A stretch of 64,000 bases of DNA from Tepidibacillus_B infernus (GTDB taxonomy: Bacteria > Bacillota > Bacilli > Tepidibacillales > Tepidibacillaceae), in contig NZ_JBLWFI010000001.1 in assembly GCF_048898065.1 (NCBI RefSeq), positions 2,224,155-2,288,154 of the forward strand, in the 5' to 3' direction. Each line of letters starts with the position of its first letter. Positions within the stretch are counted from its first letter, which is position 1. Made by a program: the position numbers and the translations under genes. Below, piece by piece: positions 1 through 8,039 of this stretch. Under the pieces are notes generated by a model. That model was not told the DNA's origin. It made no database searches and saw only the letters and a list, made by a program, of their open reading frames with translations.

Positions 1-1280
1 AATTCTTTTAAATGATATGCGGAATCTCTTAATTGTTGAACTGTTGCAGCGATTTCTTCCATTGCCGCCGTTTGCTCTTCGGTTGTCGCTGCCACTTGCT
101 GTGCTCCTGCCGAAGTTTCTTCAGCAACCGCTGCCATATTTTGAGCCTCTGACAATGTTTCCTGAATATGTTGGAATTGTTTTTCGATCAGTTTAGTAAT
201 CTCTTCAATAGAGAACACTACTTGGTTCACAGATTCACCAATGCTAGCAAGAGATTGTTTTGTTTTTTCTCCCCGATTCGATTCTGAGGTTGCTAGCTCT
301 ACTTGTTCAGAGATTTTCCTTACCACGTTATGTACTTCTTGTTGCATTTGTCCAATAATAGAACTAATATTTTGAACTGCTTTTGTACTTTGGTCTGCTA
401 GTTTCCTTACCTCATTGGCTACAACAGCAAATCCCCGTCCATGTTCACCGGCTCTTGCCGCTTCTATGGAGGCATTTAAGGCTAACAGATTGGTTTGCTC
501 CGCTATATTTCCTACCACTTCGGTAATGGTACTAATTTCTCCAGCGTTTTTTTCTAGCCTTTTTACTAAATCAATCGATTCTTGGTTGGCGTTTGCAATA
601 TGATGTAGTCCTTCTACTAATGAATGGACGACTTCAATGCTTTCTTTGATGACTTGTTCCATGTAGTGGGAATGGTTTTTAGTTTGGTTGGCTTTTTGCT
701 TGACTTCTTCTGATAAGCGATTGATTTGAGTCAATGATTCTACTGTCGCATTGGTTGCAATTGCTTGCCGCTCTGCTCCTTTAGCAATCTCTTCAATCGT
801 TCGAGAAATATTTTCTGCTGAGTTGGCCGATTGTTCAGATGCAAGGATTAATTCATCTACATTATTATTGGTAAGTTCAAAATTTCCATTGATATCACGT
901 ACCATCATTCGTAGATTTGTTAACATTTGGTTAAAGGCAATTCCCAATGCTCTTAATTCATCATCAGATTTAACGACCTTCACATCTCTACTTAAATCAC
1001 CTGTTGCTGCAATTCTTGCTGATTGTTCCAGTTCGATCAACGGTTTCGTTAGAATTCTAGAAGCGACATAGCCAAAAAAGATTGTCCATACTACACCTAA
1101 AATCAAAGTAAGAATAACAAAAAGTTCAAATGTTAAAAAAGGCATTCGATTAAGAATCGCGTCTTTTAAAACAATGATGAAAAATGCACTTGTCCCATAT
1201 GTAATGAAAGATAGCATCGAAATGCCTGTAACAAATTTTTTGGTTAAACTAAATTTAAACTTATTTTCCCCTTTTTCCAT
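1..1280 (-). CDS. Methyl-accepting chemotaxis protein (partial, C-terminus off left edge)
   Basis: The frame is open from an ATG at 1280 (GGTGAGG just upstream) to the window edge, about 426 codons. Two hydrophobic segments (about residues 18-38 and 52-74) are separated by only a short loop, so there is essentially no extracellular sensor domain. A HAMP-like linker follows (about 75-128), then a long coiled-coil signalling domain. The conserved hairpin tip is visible: NLLALNASIEAARAGEHGRG followed by FAVVANEVRKLA, the CheA/CheW contact region. Receptors of this layout sit in the membrane and signal through CheA; what it senses cannot be told here, but the short loop suggests an intracellular or membrane-state signal. 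The C-terminal end is missing only because of the window edge. Confidence 0.95.
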   Translation of the reverse strand, partial: MEKGENKFKFSLTKKFVTGISMLSFITYGTSAFFIIVLKDAILNRMPFLTFELFVILTLILGVVWTIFFGYVASRILTKPLIELEQSARIAATGDLSRDVKVVKSDDELRALGIAFNQMLTNLRMMVRDINGNFELTNNNVDELILASEQSANSAENISRTIEEIAKGAERQAIATNATVESLTQINRLSEEVKQKANQTKNHSHYMEQVIKESIEVVHSLVEGLHHIANANQESIDLVKRLEKNAGEISTITEVVGNIAEQTNLLALNASIEAARAGEHGRGFAVVANEVRKLADQSTKAVQNISSIIGQMQQEVHNVVRKISEQVELATSESNRGEKTKQSLASIGESVNQVVFSIEEITKLIEKQFQHIQETLSEAQNMAAVAEETSAGAQQVAATTEEQTAAMEEIAATVQQLRDSAYHLKE

Positions 1281-1392
1281 TTCCTCACCAACCTTTTGAT
1301 TAAAAGTCTTTTTTATTGCCAAATTCCACTAGCTAAGTAAGTATTCGCTAAGAAGGTGGCTACTCCTTCATATTCCCTAATTTTTTTTGTGA

Positions 1393-1824
1393 TTATAGGA
1401 TTTTTCTTCTATCCAAAAATGTTCGAATGGCTGCTTCAATCTCTTTGGCTGTTTCTCGGTAAACTTCCAAATCGTTCCCAAATGGATCGGAAATATCTCC
1501 GGATTCTTTAAGCATTTTTATTTTTTCGATAAACTCAGGGTATTGCTCTACTAATACCTGTTTATGTCCTTCTGTCATGGTAAACACAAGGTCTGCCCAT
1601 TTTAATAATTTCCTTGTTACTTTTTTTGCACTGTGGTCGTCTTCTACACCATATTCCTGCATGACGGTTCTTGCATGCTCAGATGCAGGGAGATCTTCAA
1701 TCGCCAAAATTCCAGCTGATTTTACAGCTAGTTCCAACCCTTCATCTGTAGCTATTTTTTTTAAAATTTTCTCTGCCATTGGGCTTCGACATGTGTTGCC
1801 TGTACATACAAATAATACATTCAT
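1393..1824 (-). CDS. ywlE: Protein-arginine phosphatase, low-molecular-weight PTP family
   Basis: The protein starts MNVLFVCTGNTCRSPMAEKI. The CTGNTCRS loop is the CX5R active site, and its threonine (instead of Ile/Leu in tyrosine phosphatases) is the YwlE hallmark that favours phospho-arginine. A C-terminal DPFG motif supplies the general-acid Asp. YwlE reverses McsB protein-arginine phosphorylation in the cytoplasm. The open frame extends to 1848, but ATG 1824 gives 143 aa, has an AGAAGGATGG-type ribosome site upstream, and matches the family N-terminus. It sits at the end of a tsaC-mntP-ZIP-ywlE string, as in B. subtilis apart from the ZIP gene. Confidence 0.9.
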   Translation of the reverse strand: MNVLFVCTGNTCRSPMAEKILKKIATDEGLELAVKSAGILAIEDLPASEHARTVMQEYGVEDDHSAKKVTRKLLKWADLVFTMTEGHKQVLVEQYPEFIEKIKMLKESGDISDPFGNDLEVYRETAKEIEAAIRTFLDRRKIL

Positions 1825-1844
1825 GACTAAAACCATCCTTCTCT

Positions 1845-2585
1845 TCAATGATTTAATTGATAGACAATATACATAATGAGAATCCCGATCCCCATTCCAA
1901 ATTGCCCCAATAAACGATGTAACTTCATGCTTTCTGGTCCTATATCTTTAACGACTAAATACCCCATTGCACCAGCAGCCACACTAAGTCCAATAGAAAT
2001 CCAATAGGGTACCATCTCGCCGATGAGGATACTGATCCATGTACCTAAAGGAATAAATAAACCTGTTGAAAGTGGAATTAAAAAAATAGTCAATGAGCGA
2101 AGTTTACTTAACATCAGGGTTGAAGCTACTCCTAACCCTTCGGGAATATTGTGCAAAGCGATGACTAGGGCGACGCGAATGCCTAACTTTTCTTGTGTTT
2201 CAAATCCCGCCCCAATTGCTACACCTTCAGGTAAATTATGCAAAGCAATCGCAAGGGTGAAAAAAATGGCCAGCTGTCGATAATATCGTTCTTCTGCTAT
2301 TTGATTTAGATGATTGGACAAGGGTAGAAATTTGGCAATAAACCAATCAACTAAAGACATAATAAGAATGCCAATCAAAAGACCAATCCAGGTATATTTT
2401 ATGTTCCCATAAGTGAATGAGGCTGGAAGTAAATCAACAAAAACAACCATTCCCATCATGCCGGTAGAAATACCTAGATAAAATCCCAACACTCTTGAAT
2501 CAGGACGTCCAAACCAAAGAACTATTAAACCACCTATTCCGGTGGCAAGACCTGACAATAGGCTAATCAAAATGATTTGTTCCAT
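1845..2585 (-). CDS. ZIP family metal transporter
   Basis: This 246-aa integral membrane protein has about eight hydrophobic segments. It carries the two ZIP metal-binding helices, visible as LHNLPEGVAIG and LHNIPEGLGV. ZIP proteins bring Zn2+, Fe2+ or Mn2+ into the cytoplasm. The closest type by eye is the ZupT/GufA group; the metal cannot be assigned. It lies 2 bases after the mntP stop and just ahead of ywlE, so it is probably co-transcribed with the manganese exporter MntP. That pairing of an importer-type and an exporter-type metal protein is not part of the B. subtilis order at this locus. Confidence 0.85.
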   Translation of the reverse strand: MEQIILISLLSGLATGIGGLIVLWFGRPDSRVLGFYLGISTGMMGMVVFVDLLPASFTYGNIKYTWIGLLIGILIMSLVDWFIAKFLPLSNHLNQIAEERYYRQLAIFFTLAIALHNLPEGVAIGAGFETQEKLGIRVALVIALHNIPEGLGVASTLMLSKLRSLTIFLIPLSTGLFIPLGTWISILIGEMVPYWISIGLSVAAGAMGYLVVKDIGPESMKLHRLLGQFGMGIGILIMYIVYQLNH

Positions 2586-2587
2586 GG

Positions 2588-3145
2588 CTACACCAAAAAT
2601 TTAATGCCAAAGACGAGCAGAATGATACCACCAAGTGCTTCTCCATAATCCCCGAGCCAATCGCCAATCTTATCCCCTAATGTTAAGCCTAAGGCAGTCA
2701 TTGCTCCACCTATGATACCAAACAATAAAACAACAAATAAAAAATCTGCAGAAAAAAGCCCTAAGGATAGACCGACAGATAAAGCATCAATACTAACACT
2801 AAAAGCGAGTAAAAATAACCCGATTCCTACTGTTTGGTCTAAAACATGCGCTTTATTGCTTAAAAATGACGACCAAAGCATATTCGCACCAAGCATCACT
2901 AAAATGATTCCTCCAACCCAAGTAGCAATGTCCCCTATAAAGGTGGAAAGAAAGTGCCCGAACACCATTCCAATGAGTGGCATCAATATATGAAAAATAC
3001 CTATGGTGATACTAATCTTGCTGATTTGAGCCCAAGATAATTTTTGCATTCCAATACCGATTCCTAAAGAAAAGGCATCCATTCCTAGAGCAATGCCTAT
3101 CATAAGAAGTGCCATAATTTGCCCTAGGTTTGTCATCCATTCCAT
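2588..3145 (-). CDS. mntP: Manganese efflux pump MntP (YwlD)
   Basis: MntP proteins export Mn2+ across the cytoplasmic membrane. The 185-aa product has six hydrophobic segments in two repeats, each with the acidic helix motif of the family (GMDAFSLGIGIG near the N-terminus and SIDALSVGLSLG near the middle). The open frame reaches 3211, but ATG 3145 (MEWMTNLGQ) has a strong GGAGGGG site 8 bases upstream and gives the normal family length (about 182 aa). No yybP-ykoY manganese riboswitch is seen ahead of it; it appears to be read from the tsaC promoter. Confidence 0.9.
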   Translation of the reverse strand: MEWMTNLGQIMALLMIGIALGMDAFSLGIGIGMQKLSWAQISKISITIGIFHILMPLIGMVFGHFLSTFIGDIATWVGGIILVMLGANMLWSSFLSNKAHVLDQTVGIGLFLLAFSVSIDALSVGLSLGLFSADFLFVVLLFGIIGGAMTALGLTLGDKIGDWLGDYGEALGGIILLVFGIKFLV

Positions 3146-3200
3146 AGCAACATCCCCTCCATAACCTTGTCTATCCAACATTATGCAAGGGGTTGTCTCT

Positions 3201-4259
3201 TTATACGTCAATCATTTTTCCACCTGCTGCTTTTTTTATTCGATTCATAATAGCTAGACCAATTCCCGCTTCCCCCACACCCTCAACTAATATATAATCG
3301 ATCTTTTGTTGATCAAATGTTCGCAACGCATCATATAGATGTACTGCTAAAGGGTGTAGATTATTTTTGGAACCATAACCTAAAACCAAGTCAGCTTTTA
3401 AAATCTCTTTTTCATGCTCGCGGAGCGTTAATACGCCTACTTTTTTCCCTTCATTAATCATTTGATTAGCCAGTTGATTGATTTTATCTATAACCGCTTG
3501 TTCCTTCCCACGAACGATCCACATCTCTCCTGTTGGAGCATAATGGGTATATTTCATTCCCGGTGATTTTGGTTTTTCTTCTTCTTTAATAAGTGCAGGG
3601 TCTAAGGACACAACACCAAGAACGGCTTCTAATTCTTCAATGGTTATACCACCAGGCCTTAAGACTGTTGGAATTTCCTCAGTTAGATCAATGACTGTAG
3701 ATTCTAAGCCTACACCTGTTGCCCCACCATCGACAATTCCTTCGATTCTACCCTGTAAATCATGCCAAACATGATCTGCAGTCGTCGGACTAGGTTTTCC
3801 AGAGCGATTAGCACTAGGCGCTGCAATCGGTAGATCTGCTGCCTTAATAACTGCAAGGGCTACAGGATGATTAGGCATTCTAACCGCCACAGTGGGAAGT
3901 CCAGCTGTAACTAATGGGGATATTCCATCTTTTCGTTTGAAAATAATGGTTAAAGGTCCTGGCCAAAACTGATCCATTAGTCTTTTGCTGCGTTTATCCA
4001 CATCTTCAACAAGCTGCTCTAGCTGTTTATAGCTGGCAATATGGACGATTAGTGGATTATCACTAGGACGCCCTTTTGCTGCAAAGATTTTTTTTACTGC
4101 TTCTGTATCTAAGGCATTTGCGCCAAGGCCATATACTGTTTCTGTAGGAAAAGCGATCACTTCTCCCTCCCTTAAACGCTTGGCTACTTCTATGATATCA
4201 GGATGACATTCATCCACAAATTTATCCACATTCCAAATCTTCGTTTTTGTTTCAAGCAT
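3201..4259 (-). CDS. tsaC: Threonylcarbamoyl-AMP synthase (Sua5/YwlC)
   Basis: The enzyme condenses threonine, bicarbonate and ATP into threonylcarbamoyl-AMP, the first step of t6A37 synthesis in ANN-reading tRNAs. The YrdC domain covers about residues 20-215, with FPTETVYGLGANA near the start and the PSANRSGKPSPT segment. A C-terminal Sua5 domain follows, giving 352 aa, the normal size of the two-domain form. It is the first gene of a minus-strand run (tsaC, mntP, ZIP, ywlE) and has a good sigma-A promoter at 4319-4347. The order next to spoIIR, prmC and prfA is that of B. subtilis. Confidence 0.95.
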   Translation of the reverse strand: MLETKTKIWNVDKFVDECHPDIIEVAKRLREGEVIAFPTETVYGLGANALDTEAVKKIFAAKGRPSDNPLIVHIASYKQLEQLVEDVDKRSKRLMDQFWPGPLTIIFKRKDGISPLVTAGLPTVAVRMPNHPVALAVIKAADLPIAAPSANRSGKPSPTTADHVWHDLQGRIEGIVDGGATGVGLESTVIDLTEEIPTVLRPGGITIEELEAVLGVVSLDPALIKEEEKPKSPGMKYTHYAPTGEMWIVRGKEQAVIDKINQLANQMINEGKKVGVLTLREHEKEILKADLVLGYGSKNNLHPLAVHLYDALRTFDQQKIDYILVEGVGEAGIGLAIMNRIKKAAGGKMIDV

Positions 4260-4318
4260 CCTATTTGCTCCTAACCTGTTTCGTTTTAAAATGTAATTGT
4301 GACTTAGATTCTCTTCTT

Positions 4319-4347
4319 ATTAAACAAAAAAATATTGCACCTGTCAA
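4319..4347 (-). promoter_or_regulatory. Predicted sigma-A promoter of tsaC operon
   Basis: On the minus strand, TTGACA (4342-4347) is followed by a 17-base spacer and TTTAAT (4319-4324), which differs from the -10 consensus at one base. The start site would fall near 4312, about 50 bases upstream of the tsaC ATG. Confidence 0.65.
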
Positions 4348-4364
4348 AATAATCTATTGACAAG

Positions 4365-4385
4365 TTATGCACAGTTTGTGAATAA
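4365..4385. promoter_or_regulatory. Inverted pair of DnaA-box-like 9-mers
   Basis: TTATGCACA (4365-4373, plus) and TTATTCACA (4377-4385, minus) each differ at one base from the DnaA box TTATCCACA. Together they form a near-perfect palindrome with a 3-base centre, 18 bases upstream of the predicted tsaC -35 element. Two GTTAATAA copies follow at about 4389-4409. A role for DnaA here is inference. Confidence 0.4.
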
Positions 4386-4443
4386 CCTGTTAATAAGTAT
4401 GTTAATAACTCTTCATAATGATGATAGATGGTTTATGATTTAG

Positions 4444-4476
4444 TAAAAAAACTTCGAACAATTCTATTGCTCGAAG
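4444..4476 (-). terminator. Intrinsic terminator of spoIIR
   Basis: On the minus strand an inverted repeat, CTTCGAGCAAT against ATTGTTCGAAG (4452-4476), is followed at once by a run of seven to eight T. It begins 15 bases after the spoIIR stop. Confidence 0.85.
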
Positions 4477-4491
4477 CTTGAAATAGATCTT

Positions 4492-5142
4492 TTAAAATAT
4501 CGATTTGATAAAGGAAAAGAGTTTAAGTAGCATATCAAAGAGGAAAAATCTCACTTCTACTTCTTCAGGATCATTTAATTGGACAATAGATTGCTGTGTC
4601 TTGTCTACTGTTGTATTTTTAACCACATCAACAGCATCCCCTGTGGATATGTCAACAAAACATAGTGGAGGAAATAAAACACACCACCAATTTTGCCCCT
4701 TACCAGCACCTAGAGTAATTCGGAGTGCCTCATACTCACCAGCAGGATAAACGGTTTGACCATACATTTTTGTAGGAAATGGAACGATGCCAAGCTCAAC
4801 CTTTGGTGGTTCTGAATAATTAAATCCATTGTCCTTTATCGTCTTTTCTACCAATTCTTGAAATGCTGGTAAATGCTCCTTGATAACTGCTCTTGCTTCT
4901 TCAATTGTTTTAACTTTTGTCGCATAAGGATCAAGTTGTGCAACAATTTCATCCCTGATTTTCCGTTTTAACCATTGGTCTTCAGGCGAATCACTGTTTG
5001 CTATGATCCGTAAACGAATGGCTTGATCAGGTATAGTGGCTGATTCCTGTGGTGCAGCAATCGCCATTTCTTGTTTTTGGATATCCCAACTCATCAAAAG
5101 AACAGAAAATATAAAAATAAAATATAATAGCTTTTTCATCAC
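4492..5142 (-). CDS. spoIIR: Stage II sporulation protein R
   Basis: SpoIIR is made in the forespore under sigma-F and secreted. It triggers SpoIIGA to process pro-sigma-E in the mother cell. The 216-aa product has an N-terminal hydrophobic signal segment (residues 4-20), then the conserved core with LRIIANSDSPEDQWLKRKIR and a WWCVLFPPLCFVD stretch typical of the family. The start at 5142 has a GAGAGGGGAAACGTG leader with good spacing. It has its own terminator at 4444-4476, so it is probably monocistronic. No clear sigma-F promoter could be picked out by eye. Confidence 0.95.
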   Translation of the reverse strand: MMKKLLYFIFIFSVLLMSWDIQKQEMAIAAPQESATIPDQAIRLRIIANSDSPEDQWLKRKIRDEIVAQLDPYATKVKTIEEARAVIKEHLPAFQELVEKTIKDNGFNYSEPPKVELGIVPFPTKMYGQTVYPAGEYEALRITLGAGKGQNWWCVLFPPLCFVDISTGDAVDVVKNTTVDKTQQSIVQLNDPEEVEVRFFLFDMLLKLFSFIKSIF

Positions 5143-5212
5143 GTTTCCCCTCTCGTCTCTCTATTTATCCTCATTATGGACAGAATAGGGAAAGGTTAAA
5201 CGTGTAAGTTTC

Positions 5213-5253
5213 TATATTCCAACGCGCTCCGTTGTTCGCGGTTTTCCATGATT
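5213..5253 (-). repeat. 41-bp intergenic repeat, partial copy of the 8761 element
   Basis: These 41 bases are identical to the reverse complement of 8818-8858. The shared block holds the CGCG...CGCG mini-hairpin and a tatattcc end. This copy begins 14 bases after the prmC stop and lacks the left half of the longer element. Confidence 0.8.
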
Positions 5254-5267
5254 GAAAAAGGTTTATT

Positions 5268-6149
5268 TTAGGTGATCTTAGCAATGATAATCCTAGGAAT
5301 ATCTTGAAAATCAGGGATTACCTTTATATATTCTATTTGTAGCTTCCATTTTGAGCCTTTTTGCTGAAGCAATTCAACGATTGGTTCTGATTGATCAATT
5401 CCAATTTCAAATGCAATCAAACCTGGTCGATTCAATACTTTTGCGGCTTGTTGAAGGATTTGACGATAAAATTGTAGGCCATCTTCTCCACCATCTAAGG
5501 CTAACATCGGCTCATTATTTTTCACTTCTGGCATTAAATCATCAAGATCCTTCGTAGGAATATAAGGCGGATTTGATACGATTAAATCTACCTTCATTTT
5601 CGATTCTAAGATTGGATTTAGCAAATCTCCATGATGAAAGGTTACTTGGGCTTCCAACTTTATGGCATTTTTCTTTGCCGTTTTTAAAGCGGCGTTAGAA
5701 ATATCTACTGTATGAACATGCCAATTTGGCTTTTCCAGTGCTAATGTAATCGCAATTGCCCCACTGCCTGTACCTACATCTACTACGGTAATCGGCTGAT
5801 CTTGCCATATTTGATCTGCTTCATGGATAAGATGTTCAAGCAACAGTTCTGTTTCAGGACGAGGAATCAGTACATTGGGATTAACCGAAAAAGGTCTACC
5901 ATAAAATTCTTGCTCACCTACGATATATTGCAGTGGAATATGGTGGATTCTCTGATCAAGCCATTGCTTTAATGGTTCCCATTTCTCGATTGGGAAGGGT
6001 TGATTCCATTGGAGAAACAGTTGGCTTCGATTCCATTGAAACAAGTTTCTAATCAAAACCTCTGCTTCTAAAGGGGCTTGATCGATATGATGTTGTCTTA
6101 AAAAGGAGGAAGCCCAAGAATGGGCTTCCTTTATTGTCATGTTTCTCAT
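5268..6149 (-). CDS. prmC: Release factor glutamine methyltransferase
   Basis: PrmC (HemK) methylates the glutamine of the GGQ motif in peptide chain release factors, using S-adenosylmethionine, in the cytoplasm. The 293-aa protein has an N-terminal helical domain (about residues 1-85), a Rossmann methyltransferase domain with the SAM motif VVDVGTGSGAIA (about 120-131), and the catalytic SNPPYIP motif (about 190-196). Its ATG overlaps the prfA stop by four bases, so the substrate factor and its modifier are translationally coupled. Confidence 0.95.
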   Translation of the reverse strand: MRNMTIKEAHSWASSFLRQHHIDQAPLEAEVLIRNLFQWNRSQLFLQWNQPFPIEKWEPLKQWLDQRIHHIPLQYIVGEQEFYGRPFSVNPNVLIPRPETELLLEHLIHEADQIWQDQPITVVDVGTGSGAIAITLALEKPNWHVHTVDISNAALKTAKKNAIKLEAQVTFHHGDLLNPILESKMKVDLIVSNPPYIPTKDLDDLMPEVKNNEPMLALDGGEDGLQFYRQILQQAAKVLNRPGLIAFEIGIDQSEPIVELLQQKGSKWKLQIEYIKVIPDFQDIPRIIIAKIT

Positions 6150-7231
6150 TCTGATTGCTCCGTATGTTTTAATAAGTCCGCTTGCGCTTGTACGTGAAGC
6201 GCTGAGATAATTTCCTCCAAATCACCATCAAGTACGCTATCTAATTTGTGTAAAGTAAGGCCGATACGATGATCTGTTACACGACTTTGGGGGAAGTTAT
6301 AGGTTCGAATCCGTTCACTTCGATCTCCTGTTCCTACTGCACTTTTTCTTGTTTCTGCTAGTTTAGCCTGTTCTTCCTCTAATTGTTTTTCATAAATTCT
6401 AGCTCTTAATACTTTCATCGCTTTTTCCTTATTTTTAATTTGGGATTTTTCATCCTGCATGGATACCACGATTCCAGTGGGGATATGGGTTAAGCGAACC
6501 GCTGATTGAGTGGTATTTACGCTTTGTCCACCAGGACCACTTGAACAGAAGACATCGACGCGAATATCTTTTTCATGAATCTCTACTTCTACATCTTCTG
6601 CCTCAGGTAATACAGCAACTGTTGCGGTAGAAGTATGGATACGTCCACCTGATTCTGTTTCAGGTACACGTTGCACACGGTGGGCACCACTTTCATATTT
6701 TAATTTACTATAAGCACCTTTTCCAGTAATCATAAAAATAACTTCTTTGAACCCACCAATCCCTGTATAATTGGCATCCATTACTTCTGTTTTCCATCCT
6801 TGTCTTTCTGCAAAGCGTGTATACATGCGGAAAAGATCACCAGCAAATAAGGCAGCCTCATCACCACCAGCAGCCCCTCTAATTTCTACAATAACGTTTT
6901 TCTCATCATTAGGATCTTTTGGAAGGAGAAGAATTCTTAGCTGTTCTTCTAGCGCTTTCTTTTTTTCCTCTAATTCATCTAATTCCATTTTGACCATTTC
7001 ACGCATCTCTGCATCAAGTTTTTCTTCTAACATCGCTTTTGCATCTTGATGTTCTTTAACGACTTGTTTATATTCTTTATATGCTTGAACCGTTTCTTCT
7101 AATCCGGATTGTTCCTTTGAATATTCTCTTAGTTTTTTGGGATCATTAAGGACTTCCGGGTCCATTAACAATTCCGTCAATTGATTATAACGGTCTTCTA
7201 ATTCTTGTAACCGTCCGAACATTTCACTCAC
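6146..7231 (-). CDS. prfA: Peptide chain release factor 1
   Basis: RF1 reads UAA and UAG stop codons and triggers peptide release. The 361-aa protein has the N-terminal coiled-coil domain (about residues 1-110), and a catalytic domain containing SSGPGGQSVNTTQSAVR with the GGQ loop. The glutamine of GGQ is the target of PrmC, encoded directly downstream with a four-base overlap. Length is normal for Bacillota (about 356 aa). ATG 7231 is preceded by a weak GGGGTGAG site. Confidence 0.97.
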   Translation of the reverse strand: MSEMFGRLQELEDRYNQLTELLMDPEVLNDPKKLREYSKEQSGLEETVQAYKEYKQVVKEHQDAKAMLEEKLDAEMREMVKMELDELEEKKKALEEQLRILLLPKDPNDEKNVIVEIRGAAGGDEAALFAGDLFRMYTRFAERQGWKTEVMDANYTGIGGFKEVIFMITGKGAYSKLKYESGAHRVQRVPETESGGRIHTSTATVAVLPEAEDVEVEIHEKDIRVDVFCSSGPGGQSVNTTQSAVRLTHIPTGIVVSMQDEKSQIKNKEKAMKVLRARIYEKQLEEEQAKLAETRKSAVGTGDRSERIRTYNFPQSRVTDHRIGLTLHKLDSVLDGDLEEIISALHVQAQADLLKHTEQSE

Positions 7232-7301
7232 CCCAATTTGGAATAAAAACTAATGTATAACGTTAAAATTATATCGGAATTGCTCGTTATAAGCAAGAAA
7301 T

Positions 7302-7341
7302 AAAGAACACCCTTTTAGCCTAAGCTAAAAAGGTGTTCTTT
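7302..7341 (-). terminator. Intrinsic terminator downstream of the YhcN-like gene
   Basis: A 15-bp near-perfect inverted repeat (AAAGAACACC... against ...GGTGTTCTTT) with a short loop lies 14 bases after the lipoprotein stop. The minus-strand transcript ends in a T-rich tail. Confidence 0.75.
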
Positions 7342-7354
7342 GAAACGAGGCGTA

Positions 7355-7981
7355 CTATCTTCTGTAGGTTCTAAAACGGTTGTCAAAATCACGAAAGTCT
7401 GTTTGGAAACGATCAACGGCAGTCCCACCTCTAATGCCATCGCCTATGTCACGTAGTCGCCCAAATAGATCAGCATCAGAAGTAATACGGATGTTATAAC
7501 GGGGGTATAATCTCTTTAGAGCATTATACACATTTCGTTCGACACGGTTAGCTTCGGTAGATTGAATTCGATCTTCTAAATCCAATCCTACATAGGCATT
7601 CCCGCCAGCAATAACAACCGTTGCATCTTCAACTCCATTAACTCTTGCTGCCGTTTCCGCCATTCTGTCTGCATCATCGTTTGCATTGTTACGGAACTGG
7701 TTAGCACGGAAGCCGTAAGGGCCAACATTGTTAGGACCGTATGGATTGTAATTATAAGCACCATAAGTACCATCATAACGGTTATATGGAGTGACGTTTC
7801 GATAAGGTGTAATGCCATCATAAGTATATGGATTCACCTTACGACCATCATTTCCATCTAACATATTCGGCTGATTGTAACCTCTCGTTAATGGTCTATT
7901 ATCATTATCTACATTACATGCCGTTAATCCTAACACTAAAAGGCTGGCTAATACCAATAGCTTGAATTTTTTTGTACGCAA
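7355..7981 (-). CDS. YhcN/YlaJ family sporulation lipoprotein
   Basis: The 208-aa product starts MRTKKFKLLVLASLLVLGLTAC, a lipoprotein signal peptide with lipobox LTAC, so the mature protein begins at Cys21. An Asn/Tyr/Pro-rich linker (about residues 25-90) is followed by a YhcN/YlaJ domain containing the NGVEDATVVIAGGNAYVGLDL strand-turn region split by short loops. Members are forespore or inner-spore-membrane lipoproteins in Bacillus. The open frame reaches GTG 7990, but that codon overlaps the GAGGAGG site; TTG 7981 has ideal spacing (7 bases) and is preferred. The exact role is unknown. Confidence 0.85.
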   Translation of the reverse strand: MRTKKFKLLVLASLLVLGLTACNVDNDNRPLTRGYNQPNMLDGNDGRKVNPYTYDGITPYRNVTPYNRYDGTYGAYNYNPYGPNNVGPYGFRANQFRNNANDDADRMAETAARVNGVEDATVVIAGGNAYVGLDLEDRIQSTEANRVERNVYNALKRLYPRYNIRITSDADLFGRLRDIGDGIRGGTAVDRFQTDFRDFDNRFRTYRR

Positions 7982-8039
7982 ATGCGTCACCTCCTCAGGA
8001 ATTATATTTCCCGATATGAGGCAAAAACATTTTGCTTAA

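Noticed and set aside
415..1071. Plus-strand ORFs within the first kilobase
   Set aside because: They are shadows of the minus-strand chemotaxis receptor, whose HAMP and signalling-tip motifs are clear in the opposite frame.
4365..4385. Palindrome as an Fnr or CRP site
   Set aside because: The half sites point outward (CACA...TGTG), the reverse of TGTGA-N6-TCACA, so an Fnr box is not supported; DnaA-like boxes fit better.
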